Positions 13,699 to 20,840 of a DNA stretch of 23,341 nucleotides are shown here, piece by piece (positions within the stretch are counted from its first letter, which is position 1; the number at the start of each line of letters is the position of its first letter). The stretch is from an uncultured Collinsella sp. (GTDB taxonomy: Bacteria > Actinomycetota > Coriobacteriia > Coriobacteriales > Coriobacteriaceae). The stretch lies in the NCBI GenBank assembly GCA_902482615.1, contig CABTAA010000005.1, positions 1 through 23,341 of the forward strand, in the 5' to 3' direction. The notes beneath the pieces were generated by a model. The model searched no databases. It saw only the letters and a program-made list of their open reading frames with translations, and had not been told where the DNA came from. Position numbers and translations under genes: made by a program.

Positions 13699-14886
13699 AT
13701 GACCGAGCTCCAAGAACTCCGTCGCTATCGCCGCGATCTCCATCGCATTCCGGAGCTCGATTTCGATCTTCCGCAGACTATCGCCTATATCGAGGGCGTG
13801 TTGGCGCCGCTCGCTTGCGAGGTGACCCATCCGTGTCCCAGCTGCGTCTGCGCTTTCTTCGACGCTGGCGTTGGTGCCGCGCGTGCCACGGCGATTCGCG
13901 CCGATATGGATGCGCTGCCCATCGCGGAGGCGACGGGAGCGGCCTTTGCCTCGATCCATCCCGGCAAGATGCACGCTTGCGGACATGACGGACACATGGC
14001 CATGGCACTTGCCGCCGCGACGTATGTCGACCGTACGATTCGCGAGCAGCCGGGCGCCATTAGGCGCAACGTTCTCTTTGTGTTCCAGCCGGCCGAGGAA
14101 ACGACCGGTGGTGCCAAGACGGTATGCGAGAGCGGTGTGTTCGAGCGCTATGGGGCTGACCGCATTTTTGGCTTCCATGTGTGGCCCGATCTGCCTGCCG
14201 GCACGTTGGCGAGTTGTTCCGGTCCGCTGCTGGCGCGTTCGAGTGAGACACACATTCATATTCACGGGACGAGCACCCATATCGCTAAGACCTATGGCGT
14301 TCCGGTCGAGGAGTCGCACGATGCGGCGCTGGCGGCTGCCAAGTTCTTGGTTGCCGAGCGCGAACTGATGGACGAGCTGGGCACCGACGAGCCCTGTATC
14401 GGTAAGTTTGGTCTGCTGCAGGCCGGTACGGTTTGCAACGCGGTGGCGGGGGAGGCCCATGTGGCCGGAAGCCTGCGTGTGTTTACGGACGACATGTTCG
14501 ACCGGGCGCGCGAAGGCGTGCGCCGCGTGCTGGACGATGCCTGTGCCGCAACGGGCTGCACGTATGATCTCGACTTTGCCGAGGGCTATCCGCCGGTCGA
14601 CAACGACCCCGAGTTGTTTGCCAGCGTCGCGCCTGCCTTGCCCGGGCTGCAGCTTGTGGAGGAACCGCTGCTGATCGCCGAGGATTTCGCGTTCTATCAA
14701 CGCCATCTGCCGGGCGTGTTTTTCCTGCTGGGCACGGGTATGCCAGAGGACCAAGACAACCCGAGTGATTCGGATGGCTGTCCCGCCTATGCCACAAGCG
14801 CTCTGCATACCGATAGCATGCTCTTCGACGAGGAAATCCTTCTCAAAGGCCTCGATGTCTACAAACGATTGCTTTTGCTTGACTAA
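13699..14886 (+). CDS. M20 family amidohydrolase, probable N-acetyl-diaminopimelate deacetylase
   Basis: A 395-aa metallo-amidohydrolase of the M20D (hippurate/IAA-amino acid hydrolase) group, cytoplasmic. Metal ligands are visible: Cys94 and His96 in MHACGHDGH, Glu133/Glu134 in FQPAEET, His160 in GFHVWPDLPAG, and a C-terminal His in ALHTDSM. ATG 13699 is preceded by AAGGG at about 8-nt spacing; earlier in-frame ATGs (13615, 13636) lack an SD and an AT-rich leader follows them. It is divergent from the lysine operon, which lacks a deacetylase. The acetylase branch needs an M20D enzyme (DapL/YkuR in Bacillus) to remove acetate from N-acetyl-LL-diaminopimelate. The role is therefore inferred from context; other N-acyl amino acid substrates are possible. 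No riboswitch is seen on this side. Confidence 0.85.
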   Translation: MTELQELRRYRRDLHRIPELDFDLPQTIAYIEGVLAPLACEVTHPCPSCVCAFFDAGVGAARATAIRADMDALPIAEATGAAFASIHPGKMHACGHDGHMAMALAAATYVDRTIREQPGAIRRNVLFVFQPAEETTGGAKTVCESGVFERYGADRIFGFHVWPDLPAGTLASCSGPLLARSSETHIHIHGTSTHIAKTYGVPVEESHDAALAAAKFLVAERELMDELGTDEPCIGKFGLLQAGTVCNAVAGEAHVAGSLRVFTDDMFDRAREGVRRVLDDACAATGCTYDLDFAEGYPPVDNDPELFASVAPALPGLQLVEEPLLIAEDFAFYQRHLPGVFFLLGTGMPEDQDNPSDSDGCPAYATSALHTDSMLFDEEILLKGLDVYKRLLLLD

Positions 14887-14900
14887 GGCGCAAAGGACTA

Positions 14901-14977
14901 TTTGTTCTAGAAAACACGAACAAACGTACGATATAATAGAGATGTAAGTCTATAGAAACGTTTGACGTTACTAACGT
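14901..14977 (+). promoter_or_regulatory. higBA promoter and candidate HigA operators
   Basis: TATAAT (14932-14937) is a perfect -10 with no clear -35. TTTGTTC (14901-14907) and GAACAAA (14918-14924) form an inverted repeat over the -35 zone. ACGTTA-C-TAACGT (14965-14977) is a perfect palindrome in the leader. HigBA loci are typically autorepressed through such sites. Which repeat HigA binds is not known. Confidence 0.55.
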
Positions 14978-14988
14978 AAGGCGATACT

Positions 14989-15270
14989 ATGATTGCATCG
15001 TATAAAGATGAGGATACCGAACGCTTTGCCATGGGTGTGCGGGTCAGGAGGTTCGTGCCCTTTGAGCGTGTTGCGTTGAGGAAGATTCGCCAACTGCAGG
15101 TTTGTGCTTCGCTTGATGATCTTCGCGTTCCACCGGGCAACCGCCTGGAAGCTTTGAAGGGCGATCGTGCCGGTCAATATAGCATCCGTGTTAACGAGCG
15201 CTATCGGGTCTGTTTTGAGTGGAGACAGGAGATGGCTTGGAATGTCGAAATCGTCGATTATCACAAGTGA
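14989..15270 (+). CDS. higB: HigB-type (RelE/ParE superfamily) toxin
   Basis: A 93-aa toxin of the HigB family, whose characterised members are ribosome-dependent mRNA nucleases. Family hallmarks are ASLDDLRVPPGNRLEALKG, the QYSIRVNERYRVCFEW strand pair and the terminal VEIVDYH. Length is typical. The N-terminus (MIASYKDEDTERF) is the usual form. The toxin gene comes first, as in other hig loci, and overlaps the antitoxin gene by 29 nt. The ATG follows a weak AAGG site. The promoter region carries two inverted repeats suitable for autoregulation. All expected active-site basic residues appear intact, so a working toxin is likely. Confidence 0.94.
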   Translation: MIASYKDEDTERFAMGVRVRRFVPFERVALRKIRQLQVCASLDDLRVPPGNRLEALKGDRAGQYSIRVNERYRVCFEWRQEMAWNVEIVDYHK

Positions 15271-15583
15271 TGAGACTTCGGCCGATTTGCTGTCGCCGGT
15301 GACTCCTGGTGAGCTTCTCAAAGAGGAGTTTCTTGTTCCCATGGGCATTTCTCAATATCGCCTTGCGAAAGAGACTGGGATTCCGGCTCAGCGTATCGGG
15401 CAGATTGTCTTGGGAAAACGTCGCGTGACGGCCGACACCGACCTCCGTCTTTGCCGTTATTTTGGCCTGACGGATGGTTATTGGCTGCGCGCTCAGGTGG
15501 CGTTTGACCTTGAGGCCGAGAAAAGGCGGATCGAACCGGAACTCGACAAGATCGTTCCTGTTCAGCAGGCTATCGCACTGTAG
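15242..15583 (+). CDS. higA: HigA-type antitoxin, XRE family
   Basis: A 113-aa DNA-binding antitoxin that neutralises HigB and represses the operon. VTPGELLKEEFLVPMGISQ opens the HTH domain, RLAKETGIPAQRIGQIVLGK is the helix-turn-helix, and ADTDLRLCRYFGLTDGYWLR is the conserved C-terminal helix of HigA proteins. ATG 15242 is chosen because AGGAG lies 10 nt upstream and the N-terminal extension before VTPGELL is then a normal 20 residues. It overlaps the end of higB, so expression is coupled. The stop codon TAG at 15581 shares its last base with a possible GTG start of the next frame. Confidence 0.93.
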   Translation: MSKSSIITSDETSADLLSPVTPGELLKEEFLVPMGISQYRLAKETGIPAQRIGQIVLGKRRVTADTDLRLCRYFGLTDGYWLRAQVAFDLEAEKRRIEPELDKIVPVQQAIAL

Positions 15584-15612
15584 TGCTCAAAGATGATGGG
15601 GGTGGCGCGGCG

Positions 15613-15936
15613 ATGAGGCGACGCCGACAGTCTGCCGTATATAGTCCGGGTGGATGCGGGTGCGGTTTGCTGCTGCTTCCGGTCATCGCTGTGGGCATTG
15701 GCGTGATGTTTGCGCTTGCCGGGTTGGCAGCAGCGGCACTCGTGTTGCTGATTGTGGCCATTGGCGTGACGATTTGGCTTTGCCGTAATCGCGAGCAACG
15801 CCGTGCCGACGGTAAAACCAATGTCGGCTGGGTCGTCTTCCTGATTATTGCGTACTCGCTGAGTGTCAGCTACCTGGTGTTCTTTGTCCTGTTGATGATC
15901 AGTGCTTTTACCGGGGAATCCGTCACGGTGGGTTGA
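15613..15936 (+). CDS. Small hypothetical membrane protein
   Basis: A 107-aa protein of unrecognised family. It starts with a basic MRRRRQSAVY segment and CGCG, then a long hydrophobic stretch (residues about 19-56, probably two helices or one long hairpin). A short basic loop NREQRRADGK follows, then another membrane helix (about 72-98). ATG 15613 has GGGGGTGG about 8 nt upstream. A GTG at 15583 would extend the frame and overlap the higA stop, which would imply translational coupling to the toxin-antitoxin operon. I prefer the ATG. No catalytic motif is visible, and a functional link to higBA is not shown. Confidence 0.65.
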   Translation: MRRRRQSAVYSPGGCGCGLLLLPVIAVGIGVMFALAGLAAAALVLLIVAIGVTIWLCRNREQRRADGKTNVGWVVFLIIAYSLSVSYLVFFVLLMISAFTGESVTVG

Positions 15937-16041
15937 TGCGCTGCCAGCAGACGGTTGCGCAAAGTGCGTTTGCTCAACGTTTGGATAACTGCATTGGCCG
16001 TTTACCGCAGCCTTAGCTCTCAGCTAATGAATTCAAGTTCA

Positions 16042-16095
16042 ATCCTTCCTACGATTTGCTGTGTGCCGGCACGGTAGCCGGATCGTAGGAAGGAT
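16042..16095 (+). promoter_or_regulatory. SD-sequestering stem-loop before the lipoprotein gene
   Basis: Perfect 14-bp arms ATCCTTCCTACGAT (16042-16055) and ATCGTAGGAAGGAT (16082-16095) enclose a 26-nt loop that has its own GTGCCGGCAC palindrome. The SD AGGAAGGA is wholly inside the 3' arm, and the start codon lies 2-5 nt after it. The stem should block ribosome binding unless opened. The remaining upstream DNA (15937-16041) shows no gene. Confidence 0.7.
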
Positions 16096-16100
16096 GCATG

Positions 16101-16643
16101 ATGAAAAAGCTCGAAAACGAAGTGCTGCTGAGCCGTCGCGCTGCACTGGGCGCATTCGCCACCGTCGCCTTGGGGACTGCCGGTCTTCTTACCGGTTGTG
16201 GTAGCGATAAGGCGACCGTCACCGAGGACGCTGGCGATGGCGACAAGAAGGAAGAGGCGAAGAAGGAAGAGCAGTCTACGACTGACCTGGCGGTTGGTGC
16301 GACGGTGACCACGGCTGCCGGTCTTTCCGTCGTTGTCGATTCCGTCCAGCCCGGCCTCACAAATTATGACGGTTCGACCATGACGGGCATTCACGTCACG
16401 TACGTCAACAATGGTGATGAGGGCGCAGATTACAACATCTACGACTGGAAGGGCGAGGACGCCAACGGCGCTCAGCAGAATCAGGGTTACTACAGCGAGG
16501 GCTCCGATGAGCTGCAGTCTGGTACCCTTGCCGCTGGTGGCTCTGTGGCGGGCAATATCTACTTTGATGGCGATATCAAGAAGGCACTGTATTTTGCCAA
16601 CATGTTTGATAAGTCTGCCACTGCAAGCTGGGTGTTGGCCTAG
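16101..16643 (+). CDS. Putative Tat-exported lipoprotein with DUF4352-like domain
   Basis: A 180-aa protein. Its N-terminus carries a twin-arginine-like SRRAAL (residues 11-16), a hydrophobic stretch and a lipobox LLTGC with Cys33. This suggests export in folded form and lipid anchoring on the outside of the membrane. A Lys/Glu-rich linker (GDKKEEAKKEEQ) follows. The rest is a beta-rich domain of about 110 residues (VTTAAGLSVVVDSV, GIHVTYVNNGDEGADYNIYD, GSVAGNIYFD) resembling DUF4352 immunoglobulin-like domains, often found in actinobacterial and firmicute lipoproteins. ATG 16101 gives a 6-nt SD spacing; ATG 16098 is also possible. The kinase module follows 40 nt downstream on the same strand. 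Ligand or partner unknown. Confidence 0.8.
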   Translation: MKKLENEVLLSRRAALGAFATVALGTAGLLTGCGSDKATVTEDAGDGDKKEEAKKEEQSTTDLAVGATVTTAAGLSVVVDSVQPGLTNYDGSTMTGIHVTYVNNGDEGADYNIYDWKGEDANGAQQNQGYYSEGSDELQSGTLAAGGSVAGNIYFDGDIKKALYFANMFDKSATASWVLA

Positions 16644-16682
16644 CATGTCGCTACCGTTGCGCCGTATGGGAGGTGAAGTCGT

Positions 16683-17105
16683 ATGCCCGATAAAAAGCTG
16701 ACTGACGAGTTACTCAATGAGCTTCTCGACGCGCCAAACATCGATGGCTATATCAAAGAACACGACTTTGCCGCCCCGTCGCTTTCGAACTACCTGAAGC
16801 AGCTACTGCAGGAAAAGGGCTTGGAGCGCTCGCGCGTGGTTCGTATGGCCGATCTCAATGAGACCTTTGGCTATCAGATTTTTACCGGTGCGCGGCATCC
16901 GAGCCGCAATAAGGTGCTGCAGATTGCCTTTGCGATGGCGCTGACGCTCAAAGAGACTAACTGTGCGCTGACGGCTGCCGGGGTAAGCGTCCTTAACTGC
17001 AAGGACCGCCGCGATGCGATTATCATCTTTTGCATCGATCGCGGGTGCAGCCTCCAAAAGGTCAACGAGGAGCTGTATCGCTTTGGCGAGGAGACGGTGA
17101 GTTAG
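16683..17105 (+). CDS. Small putative helix-turn-helix protein upstream of a Ser/Thr kinase
   Basis: A 140-aa cytoplasmic protein; the start has GGGAGGTG at 7-nt spacing. The middle (SLSNYLKQLLQEKGLERSRV, then VRMADLNETFGYQIFTGAR) looks like an XRE-type helix-turn-helix. It is followed by HPSRNKVLQIAFAMALTLKE and ALTAAGVSVLNCKDRRDAII, an extended helical C-terminus. I recall proteins of this layout next to membrane kinase genes, so a role as kinase partner, substrate or regulator is plausible but inferred. It sits between the lipoprotein and kinase genes with short gaps, suggesting co-expression. A DNA target cannot be assigned. Confidence 0.75.
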   Translation: MPDKKLTDELLNELLDAPNIDGYIKEHDFAAPSLSNYLKQLLQEKGLERSRVVRMADLNETFGYQIFTGARHPSRNKVLQIAFAMALTLKETNCALTAAGVSVLNCKDRRDAIIIFCIDRGCSLQKVNEELYRFGEETVS

Positions 17106-17203
17106 CGGCTGATATCTGAGCCGGCGGAGCTGCCGAACAACGATGCAAACGAACGGGGCGCGGATGCCATGGGGTGTCTGCGCCCTGCGCTATGATGGAG
17201 GCT

Positions 17204-18580
17204 ATGGATACTCAGACCCCAACATATTCCGATGACGAGCTGACCGCAGCGCTTGCCGAGCACCTGGCGTCGCTCGATTGCGACGACAGCTATCGCGTGG
17301 AGCGTGTACTTAAGCGCTCGACCGTTGAAACAACCGAGCTCGTGTACTTTGAAGGAACCGGCGGTGGCTCGCTCGGCCCCTTTGTCCGTAAACGCATCGA
17401 TGCTTCGGCTCAAATCGGCGGGGCATACGAGCGTCTGTTTGCCGTTCAGCGGGCAGGCAGGCGTTTTGAGCACCTGCCCAGAATCGTCGATTGTCGTCGT
17501 GTGGGCGACGAGCTCAACGTGGTTATGGAATACATCGAAGGGGAGACGCTCGGGGCGCTGGTGGACCGTCTGGGAGCCACCCCCGATTATGCGCGTGAAT
17601 TGTATCCTGTCCTTTGCGACGCCGTGGGCGAGCTCCATGCCGGTTTTGCAATGGCGGGGGAGACGTCGGCGCCGGTGATCCATCGTGACCTCAAGCCGTC
17701 GAATATCATCGTGACAGGTGCCAACTATACGCCTGATGACGGCCTGGCGTTTTCATCGCTGGTGATTATCGACCTGGGGATCGCGCGCGTATGGCACGAT
17801 GGCGCCGATGCCGACACCGTCAAGTTTGGCACGCGACCCTATGCGCCGCCCGAGCAGTATGGGTTTGGGCAGACGAGCGTGCGAAGCGACGTCTACGCAC
17901 TTGGCGCCCTGTTGTTCTTCTGCTTGACGGGAGTCGACCCTAAGCCAGGGCTCGACATGCGCGAGCAATGCGAGGCGCGCGGCATTCCCACTCCACTTGC
18001 CGATGCCGTCTGCATGTCGATGGCGCTCGACCCGGCCAAGCGTTTTGCGAGTGCGGAAGCGTTGGGACGGGCGACGCGCGCGGCATACGATCTGAGTCGC
18101 CCCGTGCGGCCTCCTGCGCCGCCTGTCCGAACTCCGGCCTCGGAGACGGTGTTGACGCCCCAAGGGCTCCAGAACCCCGCAGGGCCTCCTGGCCCTGCCG
18201 CCTCCGCTGCATGCGGCCTGCTCTCTCGCGTTCCGGAGTCTCTGGGCCGCATTTGGAATACGCTCGTCTGCTTCTCGCTGCTTGTGTTCTTTGCCGGAAG
18301 TCACTTTGCCGTCTTTCACCCCACCGGAGCAAACCAAAGCTACCCGACGTGGCTTCTCATAATCGAGTATTTTTTCTTTGTCGATGGCCTTATGGTGCTT
18401 ATGCATTTCGCACTGCTCGATAAGCGCCGTCTTCGTCGGCGATTCGCACTGCTCGACAGCTATCGCGGCAAGAAACTCGCGAAACTCTGGCTCAAGGCAT
18501 TGGGTGTGCTGCTCCTATGCATGATTGTCATAGTCGCGGTTGCCAATGCGACCGGCGTCGTCGATACCTCCGCCACCTAA
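17204..18580 (+). CDS. Membrane-anchored Hanks-type Ser/Thr protein kinase
   Basis: A 458-aa protein from ATG 17204. The kinase domain (about 25-295) has the ATP-site lysine in FVRKRI (Lys63), EYIEGETL hinge, catalytic loop HRDLKPSNII (Asp162, Asn167), metal motif DLG (190-192) in place of DFG, GTRPYAPPEQYG activation-segment end, and SDVYALGALLFFCLTG. A Pro-rich linker (300-335) leads to three membrane helices (about 350-372, 381-405, 431-452) joined by a basic loop. No extracellular PASTA repeats are present, so it is not a PknB-type wall sensor. The start is uncertain: GTG 17174, ATG 17192, 17195 or 17204. TATGAT (17191-17196) ends 7 nt before ATG 17204, which would allow a leaderless mRNA. 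Likely works with the preceding small protein. Confidence 0.88.
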   Translation: MDTQTPTYSDDELTAALAEHLASLDCDDSYRVERVLKRSTVETTELVYFEGTGGGSLGPFVRKRIDASAQIGGAYERLFAVQRAGRRFEHLPRIVDCRRVGDELNVVMEYIEGETLGALVDRLGATPDYARELYPVLCDAVGELHAGFAMAGETSAPVIHRDLKPSNIIVTGANYTPDDGLAFSSLVIIDLGIARVWHDGADADTVKFGTRPYAPPEQYGFGQTSVRSDVYALGALLFFCLTGVDPKPGLDMREQCEARGIPTPLADAVCMSMALDPAKRFASAEALGRATRAAYDLSRPVRPPAPPVRTPASETVLTPQGLQNPAGPPGPAASAACGLLSRVPESLGRIWNTLVCFSLLVFFAGSHFAVFHPTGANQSYPTWLLIIEYFFFVDGLMVLMHFALLDKRRLRRRFALLDSYRGKKLAKLWLKALGVLLLCMIVIVAVANATGVVDTSAT

Positions 18581-18607
18581 AAGAAAAGGGCCCTATTGGG
18601 GCCCTTT
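18581..18607. terminator. Convergent terminator between the kinase and the wall hydrolase genes
   Basis: Arms AAAGGGCCC (18585-18593) and GGGCCCTTT (18599-18607) with loop TATTG. On the minus strand the stem is followed by TTTTCTTTT, a good U-tract; on the plus strand only TTTGC follows. It serves the hydrolase gene best. Confidence 0.8.
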
Positions 18608-18617
18608 GCAGTTGCAC

Positions 18618-19751
18618 TTAGATGCGGTTCATCTGAGCGGCGACTTTGTTGTACCAGTCCTGCCACGTGGGCGGGCAGTACTTTTTGGCCGCAGCCGGGG
18701 TAAGGGTGGAGCCGTAGTTGGCGCCCAGATAGGCAACGTGAGCGGAGATGCCCTCGCTCCAGCTGCCAAAGCTGCGCCAACCGCCGCCACGTGCACTCCA
18801 GCCCCAGGCGTTGTAAGAATTGGCGCAATAAGCGCCCTTGGTGCTCTCGATGCAGGCGATGGCGGGGGACCAACGGGGATCGACACCGGTATTCCAAGCG
18901 GCGACGGCAAAGTTATAGCCCTGGCCTGCCATGGGGGAGCCGGCGAGATAATTGTCGATGCGGCTCGTCCACTCATTAATGAACGAATCGTAATCGGAGC
19001 TACCGGTATTGGCGTTGTTCACTGTGGTGTCGATGGTGGTGTTGGTGTTGGTGGCCTGGCTGCTGGAATTGCTGCCGCTTACGCCCTCGCCCGAGAGCTT
19101 CTCGGCGGCAGCGGCCTTATCGGCCTCAAGCTTGGCAAGCTCGGCGGCATTTTCCTGCTCGGCTTTTGCCTGCGCCTCGCTGCGGAGCTGCTGGGCCTGC
19201 GCCAGCGCGTCCTCGGCGTTTTTCTGCTCTGCCTCAAGCTGAGACTTGGCCTGCTGGAGCTCGGCCTTGTTCTGCTCGAGTTCGGTTTGCATGTTATTGA
19301 GCTCTTCGATCTCGTCGACGCTCGAGCTCGTGATCTGGTTGGTGTATTTGCAGGTCGTGATGAACTCACCCAGGCTCTGCGCGTTGACCAGGAAGCTCAC
19401 GATGGGATTGGTGCCCTTCTGATACTTGTACAGATCGCGCATGGCGGAGCTTGCCTTGGCCTGCTGCTCGGGAAGCTTAGCCTCGATTTCCTCGATGCTT
19501 GCCTCATTGGAGTCAATCTGCTTTTGCAGGTCATCGAGTTTGGTGCGGGCGTCGTTGTAGGCGCTCGTGGCGGCTTCGATCTTCTGCTGGGCTGCGGAAA
19601 GCTGGTCCTGCGTTGCCTGCGAGGCGGCATACGCCGCAACGGGGGAGAGCATCGGCGTGGCCGTCAGCGCAACGGCGAGCGCGGCGCTCGTGATGATACG
19701 AGCCGGCTTCGACGCAATGAGCGCTGCGGTGCGATGATTCGAATGCTGCAT
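18618..19751 (-). CDS. Secreted coiled-coil peptidoglycan hydrolase (PcsB-like N-terminus, lysozyme-like C-terminus)
   Basis: A 377-aa exported protein. Residues 1-43 form a Sec signal peptide ending near PVAAYAAS. Residues about 45-220 are a long coiled coil (QDQLSAAQQKIEAA..., with a YKYQKGTNPIVSFLVNAQSL hinge typical of PcsB/CwlO-type N-termini). A Ser/Asn/Thr linker follows (about 225-255). The last 120 residues (SFINEWTSRIDNYL to QMNRI) look like a lysozyme-like/glucosaminidase domain; Glu302 in IACIESTKGAYC is the candidate catalytic acid. PcsB-type proteins usually end in CHAP or NlpC/P60, so this pairing is somewhat unusual. ATG 19751 is chosen because GAGGG lies 5 nt upstream; a TTG at 19766 in the same frame has none. 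Likely acts in cell division or wall turnover. Confidence 0.85.
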   Translation of the reverse strand: MQHSNHRTAALIASKPARIITSAALAVALTATPMLSPVAAYAASQATQDQLSAAQQKIEAATSAYNDARTKLDDLQKQIDSNEASIEEIEAKLPEQQAKASSAMRDLYKYQKGTNPIVSFLVNAQSLGEFITTCKYTNQITSSSVDEIEELNNMQTELEQNKAELQQAKSQLEAEQKNAEDALAQAQQLRSEAQAKAEQENAAELAKLEADKAAAAEKLSGEGVSGSNSSSQATNTNTTIDTTVNNANTGSSDYDSFINEWTSRIDNYLAGSPMAGQGYNFAVAAWNTGVDPRWSPAIACIESTKGAYCANSYNAWGWSARGGGWRSFGSWSEGISAHVAYLGANYGSTLTPAAAKKYCPPTWQDWYNKVAAQMNRI

Positions 19752-19782
19752 CCAGTCCCTCTGCAATCAATCGTAGGTTATG

Positions 19783-19914
19783 GTTCGAACGGTATTCTAC
19801 TACTGCTTTCGACCTCAACTTGAACCTTAAAGGTTCCAAAGGGTCAAGTTGAACTTGAGGCTTTGGCTTTGACCTGCAGTTATGATGAATTGTTGAGAAA
19901 CCATAGAGTTCAAC
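19783..19914. promoter_or_regulatory. Cluster of dyad repeats upstream of the wall hydrolase gene
   Basis: TCAACTTGA (19815-19823) and TCAAGTTGA (19844-19852) form an inverted repeat. Nested within is GAACC-TTAAA-GGTTC (19822-19836). CCTCAA (19813-19818) and TTGAGG (19855-19860) extend it outward. GTTCGAAC (19783-19790) and GTTCAAC (19908-19914) flank it. TAGAAT (19798-19793, minus strand) is a possible -10. This looks like a multi-site operator for the hydrolase gene; the remaining bases to 19985 hold no gene. Confidence 0.5.
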
Positions 19915-19985
19915 TTTAACGTTACAGAGCCCTGTTTGAGAGGGGTTTTGGGCTGTAAAAGCCATCTCAACGTGGGGTTTTATAA

Positions 19986-20618
19986 CTACAGCGTGCCCTT
20001 CTGGCGAGCCTGCTCAATCTCTTCGAGGGCCTCGGCGGGGGTGAACGAACAGGTGCCGTCGCCGAGCTTGACTACCTGGATATCGTCGCCGGTATGGACC
20101 TCTCCGCCCTTTAGTACCACGCCGAAAACGCCCTCGTGGGGAAAGATGCAGTCGCCGGCGAGATAGTAGATGGCGCAGCGTGTGTGGCAGACCTTGCCGA
20201 TTTGGCTGATTTCGACAAGCACCTCGCTGCCAAGCTTGAGCTGCGTGCCCAAGGGGAGCGAGAGCAGGTTGATGCCCCGGGTTGTGAAGTTCTCTCCAAA
20301 GTCACCCTTGCGCACATCGAGTCCGCGGGCCTGCGCCGTCTGGATGGACTCTGCGGCCAAAAAGGAAACCTGACGGTGCCAATGCCCGGCGTGTGCGTCG
20401 GAGGCGAGGCCAAATTGCTCTATAACGGTGTCGTGTCCATCGGCGACGGGCGACTTGCGCGTGCCCTTGTGTGCCGACGTGTTGATCGAGACGATGCGGG
20501 CGGGTCCGTTGTAGGCGTCGTTTGCCGTGCACAGGGGAGCGGTCGCTTTCGCACGTTCCGCCAGCTCGCGCCTCGCGGCATTGAGGATGGGATTATCGGT
20601 CGGATGGTCTTGGGGCAC
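19986..20618 (-). CDS. MOSC-domain protein
   Basis: A 210-aa cytoplasmic protein. MOSC domains occur in molybdenum-cofactor sulfurases and related enzymes and are thought to carry sulfur or metal-sulfur groups. The conserved cysteine is Cys144 in ISQIGKVCHTRCAIYYLAGD, with Cys148 and Cys157 (DCIFPHEG) nearby. GDFGENFTTRGINLLSLPLG is the family's central block. The first 38 residues form an extra N-terminal helix. The start is GTG 20618 with AAAGG about 8 nt upstream. No molybdopterin gene lies in the window, and the substrate is unknown. It is divergent from the D-Asp ligase gene and no strong terminator is seen downstream. Confidence 0.88.
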   Translation of the reverse strand: MPQDHPTDNPILNAARRELAERAKATAPLCTANDAYNGPARIVSINTSAHKGTRKSPVADGHDTVIEQFGLASDAHAGHWHRQVSFLAAESIQTAQARGLDVRKGDFGENFTTRGINLLSLPLGTQLKLGSEVLVEISQIGKVCHTRCAIYYLAGDCIFPHEGVFGVVLKGGEVHTGDDIQVVKLGDGTCSFTPAEALEEIEQARQKGTL

Positions 20619-20840
20619 GTGTGCGCCTTTCGCTCGAAGATGTCAATACGCTGAATCCTACAACAACGGTAGGTTCATTGCCCATTGTCATACAACGGTG
20701 GGCGCCGTCTTCGTGCTGGACGATTACGTCGATTGCCATAGATACGGTGGAGCTTTGGGCGCCGGCGGCTTGGCACGCTAGAATAAATCAGTTGCGCAAA
20801 GACCGCCCGTTGTGTGGGCAGTTCATGATAGGAAGTTTCC
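20619..20840. promoter_or_regulatory. Divergent promoter region between the MOSC gene and the D-Asp ligase gene
   Basis: TTGGGC (20755-20760) and TAGAAT (20779-20784) with an 18-bp spacer make a plausible sigma-70-type promoter for the ligase gene. CCTAC..GTAGG at about 20657-20673 is a small hairpin near the MOSC start. ACAACGGT occurs twice in the region. No gene is visible. Confidence 0.45.

Noticed and set aside
19928..19985. Terminator for the MOSC gene
   Set aside because: A small GGCT..AGCC hairpin exists but is weak and has no U-tract on the minus strand.
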